DNA of 39,342 bases from a virus, in the IMG/VR virus record IMGVR_UViG_3300033388_005916, positions 1-39,342 of that record; one strand, written 5' to 3'. Below, piece by piece: positions 1 through 7,384 of this stretch (the first letter of the stretch is position 1; the number at the start of each line of letters is the position of its first letter). The notes under the pieces are model-generated. The model did not search any database. It was not told where the DNA came from and worked only from the letters and a program-made list of their open reading frames with translations. Made by a program: the position numbers and the translations under genes.

Positions 1-888
1 TCTTTTATTAGAGAAATGGAATTCATAAGACTTACTCTCTTTAATCGCTTTACTATGCGGCGGTTTATTTCTCTGGGTTCTCTTATAAACGTTCGTTGGC
101 TTATATCCACATGATCTCACTAGATGCCTTAAATCTTCTAATAATAATTCGTTGCATAACTTAATTCCGCGACCTTCGTATTTGCCTCTTCTTACATCCC
201 AGCCATCAGCATTGCAAAAGCCGTTTATAAATGATAATCTATTTTCTAAACATTCTTCAAAAATAAAGTTAGGCAATCTTTTCGTATGAGAATTTCCAAT
301 CAACCCATGTTCCAAAAACCATCTTCCAGTATTCTGAATTTCAGTTCTATGATAACCATATCCAGTATCTTTTAAATTCGTATTAAATAACTTTTTAAAC
401 AATTGTTTGATAAGAAGATCTTTATATTTATTCTTTTTAATAGCGACACAAGTTACATTAGAAGTTCTTTTATATTCTCTTTTAGTTTTTTTATTATAAT
501 TTATACTGTTTCTAACTGTTATCCATCCATCCCCGAACATAAAACCAAGTAACCAAGCTTCCGAATAATTAATTTTACTATTATTAAAATTATTGTTTTC
601 AGATGCTGATATTAGTTTATCGCCAGCAAGTAATTCCCTAACCTTTTTCCATACCCTTTCGCCAGAATCAAGTTCTACTAAAAACGGATGTTTAGCATTT
701 GCTTTTACAGTATTATTTCCAGTTTTTATTTCATATATTTCATCTTTTTCGTACTTCACCCAATTAAGAATTTTTCTCTTTACTATCTTATTTGACTTAT
801 AAGCCAAAACCTCGTCACCAATTTCAATATCTTCTAAATACTTCCATGAACCATTTGACATTGAAACTTTGGTGTCACCAGTCATACA
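1..888 (-). other. Intein with LAGLIDADG homing endonuclease inside TerL (partial)
   Basis: Self-splicing protein element beginning at codon 194 of TerL (886-888). Block A is CMTGDTKVSM, the classic Cys1 start. Block B is VKANAKHPFLV, with the conserved His but Asn where Thr is usual (NxxH for TxxH). Two LAGLIDADG-type motifs follow: LLGFMFGDGW and FINGFCNADGW, roughly 110-130 residues apart, so it is a full DOD-type endonuclease intein rather than a mini-intein. The C-terminal splice blocks (His-Asn) lie beyond position 1. The insertion point is at the end of the strand before the expected TRW motif, a conserved catalytic site typical of intein targets. Confidence 0.9.
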
Positions 889-1467
889 CGCCAATATAAT
901 AACAAGACATCCTGGGTGTAATCTTGTACCTATAATTGCTTGCCATCTTTCCCATAATTTATCTCTGCCTGAAGCCGATTCTGATTCTTCTGGGCCTTTA
1001 AAATAATCATCTATTATAAATAAATCAGCACCAAAACCAACAATACCACCTCCTATACCGGCAGATAAACATCCTCCTCCTTTCGATGTATTCCATTTGT
1101 TCCGATTAAATAGAGATTTAGAAGGATGCGCATTCCATAAAATTGGTCCCCATTTAGCAAAAATATCCTTAGCATAATCGCTATTGTCGTCTGATAAGTC
1201 CGAAGAATAAGATGTTAATATTACTCTTTTTGTTGGGTTATTACCAAGATACCAAGGCACAGCATGTTTAGATATCAAAAGCGATTTTCCATGTCTCGGA
1301 GGAATTGAAATCATAAGCAATTTAAACATATCACTTTTAATTTCTAATTTAGCTTGTATTTTATCAGATATGAATTTTAAATGTTTTGGACACTGTAGAT
1401 TAGAGGCAAATTTAGGAAAAGCGTATAAATTATTTTTTGCTAATGCTGCAAATTGTTGATCAGTCAT
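1..1467 (-). CDS. terL: Terminase large subunit (TerL), intein-interrupted, partial at left edge
   Basis: The ATPase/nuclease motor that packages phage DNA. Reading leftward from ATG at 1467, residues 55-62 give the Walker A-like IPPRHGKS and residues 149-154 give the Walker B-like LFIIDD, followed by the usual acidic/polar DDYFKGPEES stretch. The N-terminal TerL sequence runs to residue 193 (RLHPGCLVIILA). In this family the TRWH coupling motif would follow, but instead an intein starts at Cys194 and continues to the window edge. The C-terminal nuclease domain therefore lies outside the window. The start overlaps the upstream stop as TAATG, which indicates translational coupling. Confident on the ATPase half; continuity of the gene past the intein is inferred. 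Confidence 0.9.
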   Translation of the reverse strand, partial: MTDQQFAALAKNNLYAFPKFASNLQCPKHLKFISDKIQAKLEIKSDMFKLLMISIPPRHGKSLLISKHAVPWYLGNNPTKRVILTSYSSDLSDDNSDYAKDIFAKWGPILWNAHPSKSLFNRNKWNTSKGGGCLSAGIGGGIVGFGADLFIIDDYFKGPEESESASGRDKLWERWQAIIGTRLHPGCLVIILACMTGDTKVSMSNGSWKYLEDIEIGDEVLAYKSNKIVKRKILNWVKYEKDEIYEIKTGNNTVKANAKHPFLVELDSGERVWKKVRELLAGDKLISASENNNFNNSKINYSEAWLLGFMFGDGWITVRNSINYNKKTKREYKRTSNVTCVAIKKNKYKDLLIKQLFKKLFNTNLKDTGYGYHRTEIQNTGRWFLEHGLIGNSHTKRLPNFIFEECLENRLSFINGFCNADGWDVRRGKYEGRGIKLCNELLLEDLRHLVRSCGYKPTNVYKRTQRNKPPHSKAIKESKSYEFHFSNKR

Positions 1468-1805
1468 TATTTAAGACCTAATTGTTTTTTTATTAGATCT
1501 ATAGAATTTGTTTTTTTAAATTTTTCTTTTTTAATATTCATTTGATTTACTATACTTTCATCTGATTTAATGTCATCTCTTATTTTAAATATATCATAAT
1601 CAGACAATGAAAGTATAGTTTTGGCTCCAAATTCAGTTCCAAAATACTCTACTTTATTTACAAAATCGACAATTTTATATTTATCATTTTGAGTTATTTT
1701 TTTAATATTATTATTTTTTTTACTTTTTATATTCCCGATATGAACTAATTTAGGTTTTACAATATAGAAAGTATTTGTTTCCTTATTATACTTTTTTACA
1801 GGCAT
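1467..1805 (-). CDS. Hypothetical protein directly upstream of TerL
   Basis: 112 residues, basic, with a lysine/asparagine-rich N-terminal half and an acidic-then-basic C-terminal half (DDIKSDESIVNQMNIKKEK). No domain recognised. It overlaps the sigma-like gene by 20 bases on one side and TerL by TAATG on the other, so it is part of the leftward packaging operon. The position immediately before TerL is where a small terminase subunit often sits, but nothing in its sequence resembles a TerS helix-turn-helix; function left open. Confidence 0.75.
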   Translation of the reverse strand: MPVKKYNKETNTFYIVKPKLVHIGNIKSKKNNNIKKITQNDKYKIVDFVNKVEYFGTEFGAKTILSLSDYDIFKIRDDIKSDESIVNQMNIKKEKFKKTNSIDLIKKQLGLK

Positions 1806-2355
1806 GTTTTATTTTTTTTCTTAATTTTTTAATTGTATAAGATTTTGCTATTCTTATCGCATTTTCTGATTTTTTTAATATTAATCCTATTTCTACACTA
1901 TTTTTTGAACATGTATTTATACCATAATAGTACATTAATATTTTTTTACAATAATTACTTTCGATATATGATAATAATACATTAACGTATTCAGTATTAG
2001 CTAATGATTCTAAAATTAAACTATTATATATTAATGTATTTTTAAAATCAGAATCATCAACACTTATTATTATACTATTTTTACGTCTAACTTTTTTTAA
2101 TTCTGTTAAACAACCATTATATATTACTTTTTTATAATAGTTTACTTTAGTTTTACTATCCCGACAAAGCTCTGATTTTATTGCTTTAATCAATTTTATT
2201 GAAGTTTGCTGTACTAAATCATCGTAATCTAATAGATATACTGAAGTTCCCTTGCGGGTAAATATATGACATATTTTATATAACATAGTCATATATGTTG
2301 ATAATTCTACTTCCTGTGCCGTGGTAAGCTTTAATGAATCTATTTGTTTAAGCAT
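1786..2355 (-). CDS. Sigma-70-like RNA polymerase sigma factor, short form
   Basis: 189 residues. Residues about 40-95 look like sigma region 2: LLDYDDLVQQTSIKLIKAI followed by a Tyr/Lys-rich core and ELKKVRRKNS. The C-terminal 50 residues (ILMYYYGINTCSKNSVEIG, then SENAIRIAKSYTIKKLRKKI) fit sigma region 4, a helix-turn-helix that reads -35 elements. There are no regions 1 or 3, as in ECF-type or phage late sigma factors. Its place in the operon leading into TerL suggests a role in late transcription (inference). A sigma-like anti-host factor is the alternative. A second, full-length sigma lies at 36673. Confidence 0.65.
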   Translation of the reverse strand: MLKQIDSLKLTTAQEVELSTYMTMLYKICHIFTRKGTSVYLLDYDDLVQQTSIKLIKAIKSELCRDSKTKVNYYKKVIYNGCLTELKKVRRKNSIIISVDDSDFKNTLIYNSLILESLANTEYVNVLLSYIESNYCKKILMYYYGINTCSKNSVEIGLILKKSENAIRIAKSYTIKKLRKKIKHACKKV

Positions 2356-2360
2356 ATAGT

Positions 2361-2555
2361 CTATATACTAATACTTACTGGTTCACATAATACTTGAGTA
2401 ATATTTTTTCGTAATGCATATATTTTATTACACTCTTTACATTTAAATTTACTCAAATTAAGTAAAATATTATTAGTAATAGTTCTATTAGAACATTTAC
2501 ATTTTGGACATTGCCAAAAAACTTCAAATTCATTATTTTTTATTTCTTTACTCAT
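2361..2555 (-). CDS. Small zinc-ribbon protein
   Basis: 64 residues with two CxxC knuckles, CPKCKCSN at about residue 16 and CKECNKIY at about 39, 20 residues apart, which is the zinc-ribbon arrangement. Lies five bases before the sigma-like gene in the same operon. Such proteins often bind nucleic acid or RNA polymerase; its partner cannot be told from sequence. Confidence 0.75.
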   Translation of the reverse strand: MSKEIKNNEFEVFWQCPKCKCSNRTITNNILLNLSKFKCKECNKIYALRKNITQVLCEPVSISI

Positions 2556-2583
2556 TATTATTTCCCCATCTGAATTATTAAAA

Positions 2584-2862
2584 TTATTTATTGAAATTTA
2601 TTTCATAAAATTTCTCCGCTAAATTGAAGAAAAATTGTAATTTATTTTTCAATTTACCTAATTTCCACAAATCCTTTAATTCTTTTATTTTTAAATCTAT
2701 TAAATAATCATCATTTCCAGGCATAAAATCATAATTATAATAATGCATACAAAATAAAGAAAATGCTATCCCTTCAATGTATTCATCTTCTATCGTCTCT
2801 CTGTTGATAATCTCATCCACATCATGATTAAATTTATTAACAACATTTTTGTTTTCAGACAT
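2584..2862 (-). CDS. Hypothetical acidic protein
   Basis: 92 residues, acidic N-terminal third (DVDEIINRETIEDEYIEG), aromatic-rich middle (HYYNYDFMPGNDDY) and a helical C-terminus. No family recognised. In-line with the leftward operon, four bases after the preceding gene ends at 2867. Confidence 0.7.
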   Translation of the reverse strand: MSENKNVVNKFNHDVDEIINRETIEDEYIEGIAFSLFCMHYYNYDFMPGNDDYLIDLKIKELKDLWKLGKLKNKLQFFFNLAEKFYEINFNK

Positions 2863-2866
2863 TAAA

Positions 2867-3169
2867 CTATTCCTTTTTTCCCTCTTGTTTTACTAATTCT
2901 TTTTTTAATATTTTTGTTTGAAACCCATCACCTATTCTCACCGCTTCAATATCTATTAATTTTTTATTTATAACGTTCCATGCAGTCATTATAGCGGCAG
3001 CATTTTCTTTATTTATATTTTCTTTAGCTGGAATTTCTACTGCAAAAAAATAAATATCAGTTTTAGTAAGTTCAATATATACTTTTTTCATTTCCTTAAC
3101 TATGGTATTATTCTCTTTTTTTTTATCATTACTTCCTTTTACTACCTTTAATTTTTTCTTTATTTTCAT
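2867..3169 (-). CDS. Hypothetical lysine-rich protein
   Basis: 100 residues. The first 30 are a lysine-rich tail (KIKKKLKVVKGSNDKKKENN), followed by a compact alpha/beta-looking segment (VYIELTKTDIYFFAVEIPAKE, then a helix). No recognised family. A strong minus-strand SD (GGAGAATAG) precedes ATG 3169. Confidence 0.75.
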   Translation of the reverse strand: MKIKKKLKVVKGSNDKKKENNTIVKEMKKVYIELTKTDIYFFAVEIPAKENINKENAAAIMTAWNVINKKLIDIEAVRIGDGFQTKILKKELVKQEGKKE

Positions 3170-3190
3170 AATCTATTCTCCTTTATTTTT

Positions 3191-3391
3191 TTACCTTACT
3201 TTTTCATATAGTGAATTAATAAAACAAATAGCTTTATTAAAACTCAAATTAATCTCATAATTATTTATTTTACATGTATTAGAATTAGGAATTTGTTTTA
3301 TTTCTTTAATTTCAGATAATAGGATGCCTATATGTAACCTGATGCCATTATTATCAACTTGCGTCGTTTCAAAATCAATTATTACATTCAT
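3191..3391 (-). CDS. Hypothetical protein, first gene of leftward operon
   Basis: 66 residues, beginning MNVIIDFETTQVDN. The IDFET start resembles the first motif of DEDD-type exonucleases, but no later motifs exist, so this is not claimed. No good SD is seen before the start. A -24/-12 motif on the minus strand (3412-3427) predicts transcription starting near 3401, leaving a leader of about ten bases. Confidence 0.6.
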   Translation of the reverse strand: MNVIIDFETTQVDNNGIRLHIGILLSEIKEIKQIPNSNTCKINNYEINLSFNKAICFINSLYEKVR

Positions 3392-3411
3392 CGTAACTGT
3401 ATTATTGGAAT

Positions 3412-3427
3412 TGCATATTTTATACCA
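3412..3427 (-). promoter_or_regulatory. Sigma-54-like -24/-12 promoter for the leftward operon
   Basis: Minus strand reads TGGTATAAAATATGCA: GG and GC separated by ten bases, the sigma-54 spacing, with TGGYA at -24 and ATGCA at -12. It points into the operon starting at 3391. Same motif as at 3772, 13669, 14061 and 21656 on the plus strand. Confidence 0.6.
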
Positions 3428-3457
3428 TGTATTTAACTTTTAATCATTATTCTAGTT

Positions 3458-3542
3458 AATATCGGGGTCGAGAAGGATTTGAACTTTTCGTTTTATGATC
3501 CGGATTACCTGTTCTACTAAGCTGAATTATTAATCCGATATT
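3458..3542 (-). tRNA. Degenerate tRNA-like element
   Basis: The minus strand carries a B-box-like AGTTCAAATCC and an A-box-like CAGCTTAGTAGAAC with tRNA-like spacing, and the outer ends AATATCGG/CCGATATT pair perfectly over 8 bp. No convincing five-pair anticodon stem could be drawn, and the T stem has mismatches. Best seen as a decayed tRNA or a tRNA-like structure. Anticodon not assigned. Confidence 0.3.
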
Positions 3543-3771
3543 ATATTAAAAATATAACATTAAAATTTTCATAAATCAATTTTAGTAATAGGGATCAATA
3601 ATAAGGTAGGTAATCGACCCCTTTTACTAAAAGTAAAGCTACGGAGAATAATGATTAATATTATGATACTATATTTTAAATAAAAAAACAACTACGTCAT
3701 ATAAATTATGATTTAGTCATAATAATTATAACAAAATATCAGCCGAGAGCAACACTTTCCGTGATCTTTTA

Positions 3772-3787
3772 TGGTACAATATTTGCA
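3772..3787 (+). promoter_or_regulatory. Sigma-54-like -24/-12 promoter
   Basis: TGGTACAATATTTGCA: TGGYA and TTGCA with GG-N10-GC spacing exactly as in sigma-54 promoters. It lies about 56 bases before the gene at 3844 and is followed by an AT-rich TATATATG stretch. An alternative sigma-70 reading would use TACAAT as a -10, but no good -35 is seen at the right distance. Confidence 0.65.
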
Positions 3788-3843
3788 GACATATATATGT
3801 AGCTATTAAATTTATGAAAAATATTCATTAACAGGGAGCGAAA

Positions 3844-4227
3844 ATGCCGGGGCGAATAGTATTAAATGAAAAACTATTTAAAATATTCGAGGGTTGGTTA
3901 AAATTATGTGTAAGAGATATAATCACAAATGATGGAAAATTATATAAAAAATATGATAATTATTGTGCAAATGACAGTAGTACATGTAAAGAATGTTGGA
4001 GAAAATTTTTAACAAATGATTTAACAAGAATAGAAGATTATAACCCGGATAAGGTTAAAATAATAGTTGCCGGTAAGGAAATACCTGAGTGCGCACGGTC
4101 TGAAGAGACACCTGAATATGAAAAATGTCAAAATGCTGTAGATAATAATAGTAACGAAATAACTGCTACAATTGACGATAAAGAAATAATAGGTCCATGT
4201 GTAATCTCTATAATTACAAAAAGATAA
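3844..4227 (+). CDS. Hypothetical cysteine-containing protein
   Basis: 127 residues, first gene of the rightward operon, with SD GGGAG eight bases ahead. Contains six or more cysteines, including CxxCW (STCKECWRK) and two later ones (PECARSEE, EKCQNA), which may bind metal. No known family recognised. Confidence 0.75.
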   Translation: MPGRIVLNEKLFKIFEGWLKLCVRDIITNDGKLYKKYDNYCANDSSTCKECWRKFLTNDLTRIEDYNPDKVKIIVAGKEIPECARSEETPEYEKCQNAVDNNSNEITATIDDKEIIGPCVISIITKR

Positions 4228-4257
4228 ACGAATCATGGGAAAAGGAGAATAGTAAAA

Positions 4258-4467
4258 ATGCGTTTAGGCGAGGCAGTTAAAAAATGTAAAACTAAAGGAT
4301 ATGTTTATAGAACTAAAAACCCGAATAAAAAATATTATAAGAATAATCTAAAAACCATTTTAGAGCGTATTTTAGAGGATTTCGGGAGTAAAGGTTTATA
4401 TTTTAAAGACTTCGAGTGCTTTGACCCCGAACAGAGATATAACGTTTACGAGAGGGTAGTAAGATGA
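4258..4467 (+). CDS. Hypothetical small basic protein
   Basis: 69 residues, basic N-terminus (VKKCKTKGYVYRTKNPNKK) and acidic C-terminus. Strong SD AAAGGAGAATAG. The stop overlaps the next start as ATGA, so the two are translationally coupled. Function unknown. Confidence 0.75.
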   Translation: MRLGEAVKKCKTKGYVYRTKNPNKKYYKNNLKTILERILEDFGSKGLYFKDFECFDPEQRYNVYERVVR

Positions 4468-4760
4468 ATATAGTAACCAATAATAATTTTATAGAAATTC
4501 GTCAATTAATAGAACAAATCAACGAGAAGTGCAGTTTGGAATTGGGCTTAGATGCTAAGGCACATGTGAGTATTAGCGTAAACGAATTTGGGGCATTGTC
4601 TCTCTTGTTTTGCATTAAATATAAAAAAGAGTACCATTCTGTTGGATACAATATTAACCCAATTGAATTTAGATTTAAAAATTACGATATAAATAAAAAT
4701 TTATCTAATTTCATTAAAACCATAGCCAAGACTTTAAAAAAAAGTATATTAAAAGATTAG
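4464..4760 (+). CDS. Hypothetical protein
   Basis: 98 residues, coupled to the preceding gene. Predicted beta-rich middle (AHVSISVNEFGALSLLFCI) followed by a polar helix. No family recognised. Ends with TAG, showing amber is an ordinary stop in this genome. Confidence 0.7.
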   Translation: MNIVTNNNFIEIRQLIEQINEKCSLELGLDAKAHVSISVNEFGALSLLFCIKYKKEYHSVGYNINPIEFRFKNYDINKNLSNFIKTIAKTLKKSILKD

Positions 4761-4773
4761 ATGGAGCTATAAC

Positions 4774-4833
4774 GTGAAATTGATTAATGCATTAAATGCA
4801 AAAAGAGAAAAAAACGGAGTATTAGTCAAATGA
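4774..4833 (+). pseudogene. N-terminal remnant of HNH homing endonuclease
   Basis: GTG-started reading frame of 19 codons, VKLINALNAKREKNGVLVK then TGA. It matches the first 19 residues of the full HNH gene at 26352 (MKLIKKLETRRNKNGKMYR). The rest of the gene is gone, replaced by the unrelated gene at 4830. Confidence 0.6.
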
Positions 4834-5006
4834 AACTTATATTTCCAGTAAACGGTAATATTGAAATAATACCAGAAACAGACTTAGAAGAATATGGATT
4901 GAATAATTTTTTAAATCAATACCATAAAAAACAATCTAAAATAATAATATATGAAACTAAAATTAAAAGTATTAAAACAGAAATAAAATACAGTAAAGGA
5001 AAATAA
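4830..5006 (+). CDS. Hypothetical small protein
   Basis: 58 residues, MKLIFPVNGNIEIIPETDLE, followed by a basic C-terminus. Start overlaps the stop of the HNH remnant (ATGA); GGAG 11 bases upstream may serve as SD. No family recognised. Confidence 0.6.
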   Translation: MKLIFPVNGNIEIIPETDLEEYGLNNFLNQYHKKQSKIIIYETKIKSIKTEIKYSKGK

Positions 5007-5017
5007 AAATAATAAAA

Positions 5018-5212
5018 ATGAAAATAACATACTATTCATTACATCAGGACATAGCTATTAATACCGATATTGAAAGATCACATATTTATAATTATATAAA
5101 ATCTTATTTGTTTAGAAGAAAAGCATATAATAAGTTAAATAGATATAAAGAATACAACGAAGATGAAAATATTTTTTATTTTATTGTGATTAGAAAACTT
5201 ACTATATTTTAA
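5018..5212 (+). CDS. Hypothetical tyrosine-rich protein
   Basis: 64 residues with many Tyr/Arg/Lys (IYNYIKSYLFRRKAYNKLNR). No strong SD: only AAGGAAAA about 20 bases upstream. Unknown function; moderate confidence that it is expressed. Confidence 0.5.
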   Translation: MKITYYSLHQDIAINTDIERSHIYNYIKSYLFRRKAYNKLNRYKEYNEDENIFYFIVIRKLTIF

Positions 5213-5247
5213 ATATAATACAATAAAAGAGGACAATATGGACAACC

Positions 5248-5511
5248 ATGAAATTGATTAAAAAATTAGACACAAAGAGGGAAAGAAATGGGATAATGGT
5301 TAGGTGGGCATTATTTTTATGTGAATATTGCGATAATGAAATTAACATGCAAAATTCAAGAAATGCTAAATTAAATTTGAAACAAGTTCAACAGATACGT
5401 AGTATTTATAATAATATAAAAATAGAACAAAAATTACTTGGTAAAATTTTCAATATTTCAACTGGACAAATAAATAATATAGTTAATAATAGATCATGGA
5501 GGGAATTATGA
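5248..5511 (+). CDS. Mini HNH-family protein lacking the HNH core
   Basis: 87 residues. Residues 1-31 match the N-terminus of the intact HNH endonuclease at 26352 (MKLIKKLDTKRERNG, then LFLCEYC). From residue 32 the sequence jumps to that protein's C-terminus (INMQNSRNAKLNLKQVQQIR and the helix-turn-helix KLLGKIFNISTGQINNIVNNR). About 115 residues with the catalytic HNH are missing, and the frame is kept. The junction leaves a DNA-binding protein without nuclease. It is coupled by ATGA to the dCMP deaminase start. Either a decaying homing gene or a domesticated regulator. Confidence 0.7.
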   Translation: MKLIKKLDTKRERNGIMVRWALFLCEYCDNEINMQNSRNAKLNLKQVQQIRSIYNNIKIEQKLLGKIFNISTGQINNIVNNRSWREL

Positions 5512-6101
5512 GAATTACATTAGATGAATATTTTATGATATTAACTAAAATAGTATCGGTCAGATCGACTTGTAATAGTAGACATAATGGGTGTGTGATA
5601 ATAAAAGATAAACAAATATTATCAACCGGCTACAATGGTGCGATCCCCGGATGTAAACATTGTTCCGAATATTATATGCAACATTCACCTTCACTTTCTT
5701 CATATCCACCAATGATGAAAAGTATACCGTTTTGTGTAAGAAGAAATATGAATGTTCCAGATACGGATAAACAAAATTTTTGTGTTGCTTCTCATGCTGA
5801 AGCAAACGCTGTAGCTCAAGCCGCTAAAAAGGGAATATCGATAGATAACTCAATAGCATACTGTACCTTATCACCCTGCTATAATTGCTTAAAAATAATG
5901 GCAGTAGCCGGCGTTAAAAAAATAGTTTATGAATATGAATATGAATCAAACAATAATAAAAGAGATCAATACTGGAAAAATCAAATATTAAATTCCGGAA
6001 TAGAACTCGAAGTATTAAAAGTAGGCCCAGATGTTATTGCTACTGTTTTTAATTCGCTTCAATATCCGACTGCCAGGCGCCTTTTAATTGCCACGGAGTA
6101 A
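5508..6101 (+). CDS. dCMP deaminase (ComEB-like)
   Basis: 197 residues; deaminates dCMP to dUMP to feed dTTP synthesis. Zinc site: HAE at residues 96-98 and PCYNC at 123-127. The N-terminal RSTCNSRHNGCVIIKD, then TGYNGAIPGCKHC, matches phage deoxycytidylate deaminases, which carry a second metal-binding Cys cluster. ATG 5508 is chosen over 5496 because GGAGG sits just upstream of it and it overlaps the previous stop. The presence of a uracil-DNA glycosylase gene at 34999 fits a phage that manages uracil in its DNA pools. Confidence 0.9.
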   Translation: MRITLDEYFMILTKIVSVRSTCNSRHNGCVIIKDKQILSTGYNGAIPGCKHCSEYYMQHSPSLSSYPPMMKSIPFCVRRNMNVPDTDKQNFCVASHAEANAVAQAAKKGISIDNSIAYCTLSPCYNCLKIMAVAGVKKIVYEYEYESNNNKRDQYWKNQILNSGIELEVLKVGPDVIATVFNSLQYPTARRLLIATE

Positions 6102-6125
6102 AATATAATAAAAAAGGAAAATAGA

Positions 6126-6344
6126 ATGTATACACTAACAGAAAAAGAACAAAAAGAATTAAGTAAACATTTTGAAGAAAGAATACCTGATTTATGTATT
6201 CTAGATGGTATAATAAAAACTTTTGATATAGATGAAAATAAAAAAAAAGAATTATTAACTACGTTTTCAAAACTTTGTAATGCCGGGACTGTTGATATGG
6301 GCTGCGATAAGTGTTGTCTTGAGTTTTTCAAATTATTCAAATAA
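6126..6344 (+). CDS. Hypothetical protein before the cassette array
   Basis: 72 residues, helical, with a C-terminal cysteine cluster (CNAGTVDMGCDKCCLEF) that may bind metal. SD AAAAGGAAA. Its stop codon overlaps an ATAACAA sequence (6341-6347) similar to an attC R-double-prime box, but no matching hairpin follows. No family recognised. Confidence 0.65.
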   Translation: MYTLTEKEQKELSKHFEERIPDLCILDGIIKTFDIDENKKKELLTTFSKLCNAGTVDMGCDKCCLEFFKLFK

Positions 6345-6378
6345 CAAAAATGGTAATCAGGAGTTATAATATAAATAA

Positions 6379-6423
6379 TTCCGCTTTTTCGGTATATATG
6401 AGGATATACAGGAAAAAACGCGG
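6379..6423 (+). other. Imperfect hairpin ahead of the cassette array
   Basis: CCGC-TTTTTC-G-GTATAT pairs with ATATAC-AG-GAAAAAA-CGCGG across a short ATGAGG loop. It may be a terminator-like or attC-derived structure. No run of T follows, so termination is uncertain. Confidence 0.4.
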
Positions 6424-6440
6424 GATAACAAGTTGTTATC
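6424..6440 (+). repeat. Collapsed attC-like palindrome at array start
   Basis: Perfect palindrome GATAACAA-G-TTGTTATC. Its halves are the left-end box (ATAACAA) and right-end core (GTTATC) of the attC sites that follow, joined with the middle lost. It supplies the GTTATCT core at which the first cassette would begin. Could be a deletion scar or a primary recombination site; no attI or IntI gene is nearby. Confidence 0.45.
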
Positions 6441-6458
6441 TATCAAAAAAGGAACAAT

Positions 6459-6746
6459 ATGTTATTACTTACAATGAATAAATGGTTAGGGCCAGGAAGA
6501 CAAATGACGCGAGAGCAACGGCGTAGCACTGTTGCGAGTGAAAGACAGATGGCATTTGCGACTCGATTAACACTTCAAGAGGCTATTACAAAAATAGTCA
6601 AATATAAAATAGCGTATAACAAACACTATCTTTTAGCATTAGAATTTAGTTTACTCCAAGTATCTAAAATTGACGATCTTCCCAATAAACAACTTGATCT
6701 AATAAGAGTAGACTTAGTGGAGAATTTAACTGAGGATTTTGAATAG
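6459..6746 (+). CDS. Cassette 1 protein, unknown
   Basis: 95 residues, helical and basic in the N-terminal half (REQRRSTVASERQMAFATR), acidic at the end. SD AAAGGAAC before ATG 6459; ATG 6474 is a possible alternative. The TAG stop touches the left end of attC1. No family recognised. As a cassette gene its history is separate from the phage core. Confidence 0.7.
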   Translation: MLLLTMNKWLGPGRQMTREQRRSTVASERQMAFATRLTLQEAITKIVKYKIAYNKHYLLALEFSLLQVSKIDDLPNKQLDLIRVDLVENLTEDFE

Positions 6747-6811
6747 ATAACAAATCGCTTAACTCTGAATTCACTCGACAACGAGTGAATCAGGTTAGCT
6801 TAGTGTTATCC
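6747..6811 (+). repeat. attC site 1
   Basis: ATAACAA ... GTGTTATCC, 65 bp. Outer boxes ATAACAA and GTGTTAT pair; GCTTAAC pairs with GTTAGC leaving one extra T; inner TGAATTCACTCG pairs with CGAGTGAATCA leaving an extra A, around an ACAA loop. These unpaired bases on one strand are the hallmark that lets IntI recognise the folded bottom strand. 62 bp are identical to attC site 4. Confidence 0.85.
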
Positions 6812-6834
6812 ACCAAAAAAATTGAGGAGAACAG

Positions 6835-7038
6835 ATGCCTTATATATATACTTATTTAGACGGAGCAAGAAATGATGTAGAAATGGGGCCATATGAGACT
6901 GAAGAAGAGTGTGAAAAACACAGAAAAAAGCATTCTTCTTCCGGAGCGATGACGATGGCCACAAAGTGGGTAGAAAAAGAATATAAACCATATAAACCAA
7001 ATTATGACTTGGATAACAAAGCGCTCAACCTGACATGA
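6835..7038 (+). CDS. Cassette 2 protein, unknown
   Basis: 67 residues: MPYIYTYLDGARNDVEMGPY then an acidic helix EEECEKHRKKH and a tail rich in Lys/Tyr/Pro. SD GAGGAG. The last 8 codons and the TGA lie inside attC2, which is common for compact cassettes. Unknown function. Confidence 0.75.
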   Translation: MPYIYTYLDGARNDVEMGPYETEEECEKHRKKHSSSGAMTMATKWVEKEYKPYKPNYDLDNKALNLT

Positions 7039-7120
7039 ACCGTATGCTGCGATTACCATGCTTAATGTAAGTTATTAATCAAGGGCATGCGGTTCATGTC
7101 AGGTTAGCTTGGTGTTATAT
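7013..7120 (+). repeat. attC site 2 (long)
   Basis: About 108 bp. Left ATAACAA and right GTGTTATAT with core GTTATAT. CAACCTGACATGAACCG pairs with CGGTTCATGTCAGGTT and GTATGC pairs with GCATGC around a long apical region. L-prime/L-double-prime boxes are GCGCTCAAC and GGTTAGC. Longer than the 65-bp sites, as seen for VCR-sized attC. Confidence 0.85.
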
Positions 7121-7141
7121 GGGATTTTTAAAGGAGATGTG

Positions 7142-7384
7142 ATGATTTTAAAAGATAAAAATGGAATTATTTTAAAAGAAGGAGATTTTATTATGTGGAA
7201 TCCTGACGACGATGATTGGTTGGATATAATTATTTCGCATCACGGAGAACTTATGTCAGCGTACGAATTAGGAAGTACCAATCCTGACAAATTGCTGTTG
7301 AAAGATAGCTTATTCGGATCAGATAATCCTGTTTTAAAAGTTGGAAATATCCATGATAATTGTGTAGAAATTTCTGAATTTTAA
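7142..7384 (+). CDS. Cassette 3 protein, unknown
   Basis: 80 residues, acidic, rich in Asp (WNPDDDDWLDIIISHHGEL) with a beta-strand pattern. ATG 7142 is preferred because AAAGGAG is placed 6 bases upstream; the frame is open back to 7109 inside attC2. No family recognised. Confidence 0.75.
   Translation: MILKDKNGIILKEGDFIMWNPDDDDWLDIIISHHGELMSAYELGSTNPDKLLLKDSLFGSDNPVLKVGNIHDNCVEISEF

Larger units (their letters stand above)
3392..3843. other. Divergent control region between leftward and rightward operons
   Basis: About 450 bases without a convincing gene. It holds a leftward -24/-12 motif (3412-3427), a tRNA-like element on the minus strand (3458-3542), a weak hairpin around 3617-3640 (CTTT-ACT/AGT-AAAG), and a rightward -24/-12 motif (3772-3787) in front of the gene at 3844. 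Both operons can thus be started from here in opposite directions. Confidence 0.6.

Noticed and set aside
593-802. Plus-strand open frame of 69 codons
   Set aside because: Antisense shadow of the intein inside TerL; no SD.
3191-3391. DEDD exonuclease from the IDFET start
   Set aside because: Only one motif-like stretch in 66 residues; later motifs absent.
4021-4236. Minus-strand open frame
   Set aside because: Antisense to the gene at 3844; no SD or context.
5560-6340. Two minus-strand open frames
   Set aside because: Antisense to the clear dCMP deaminase gene and its small neighbour.
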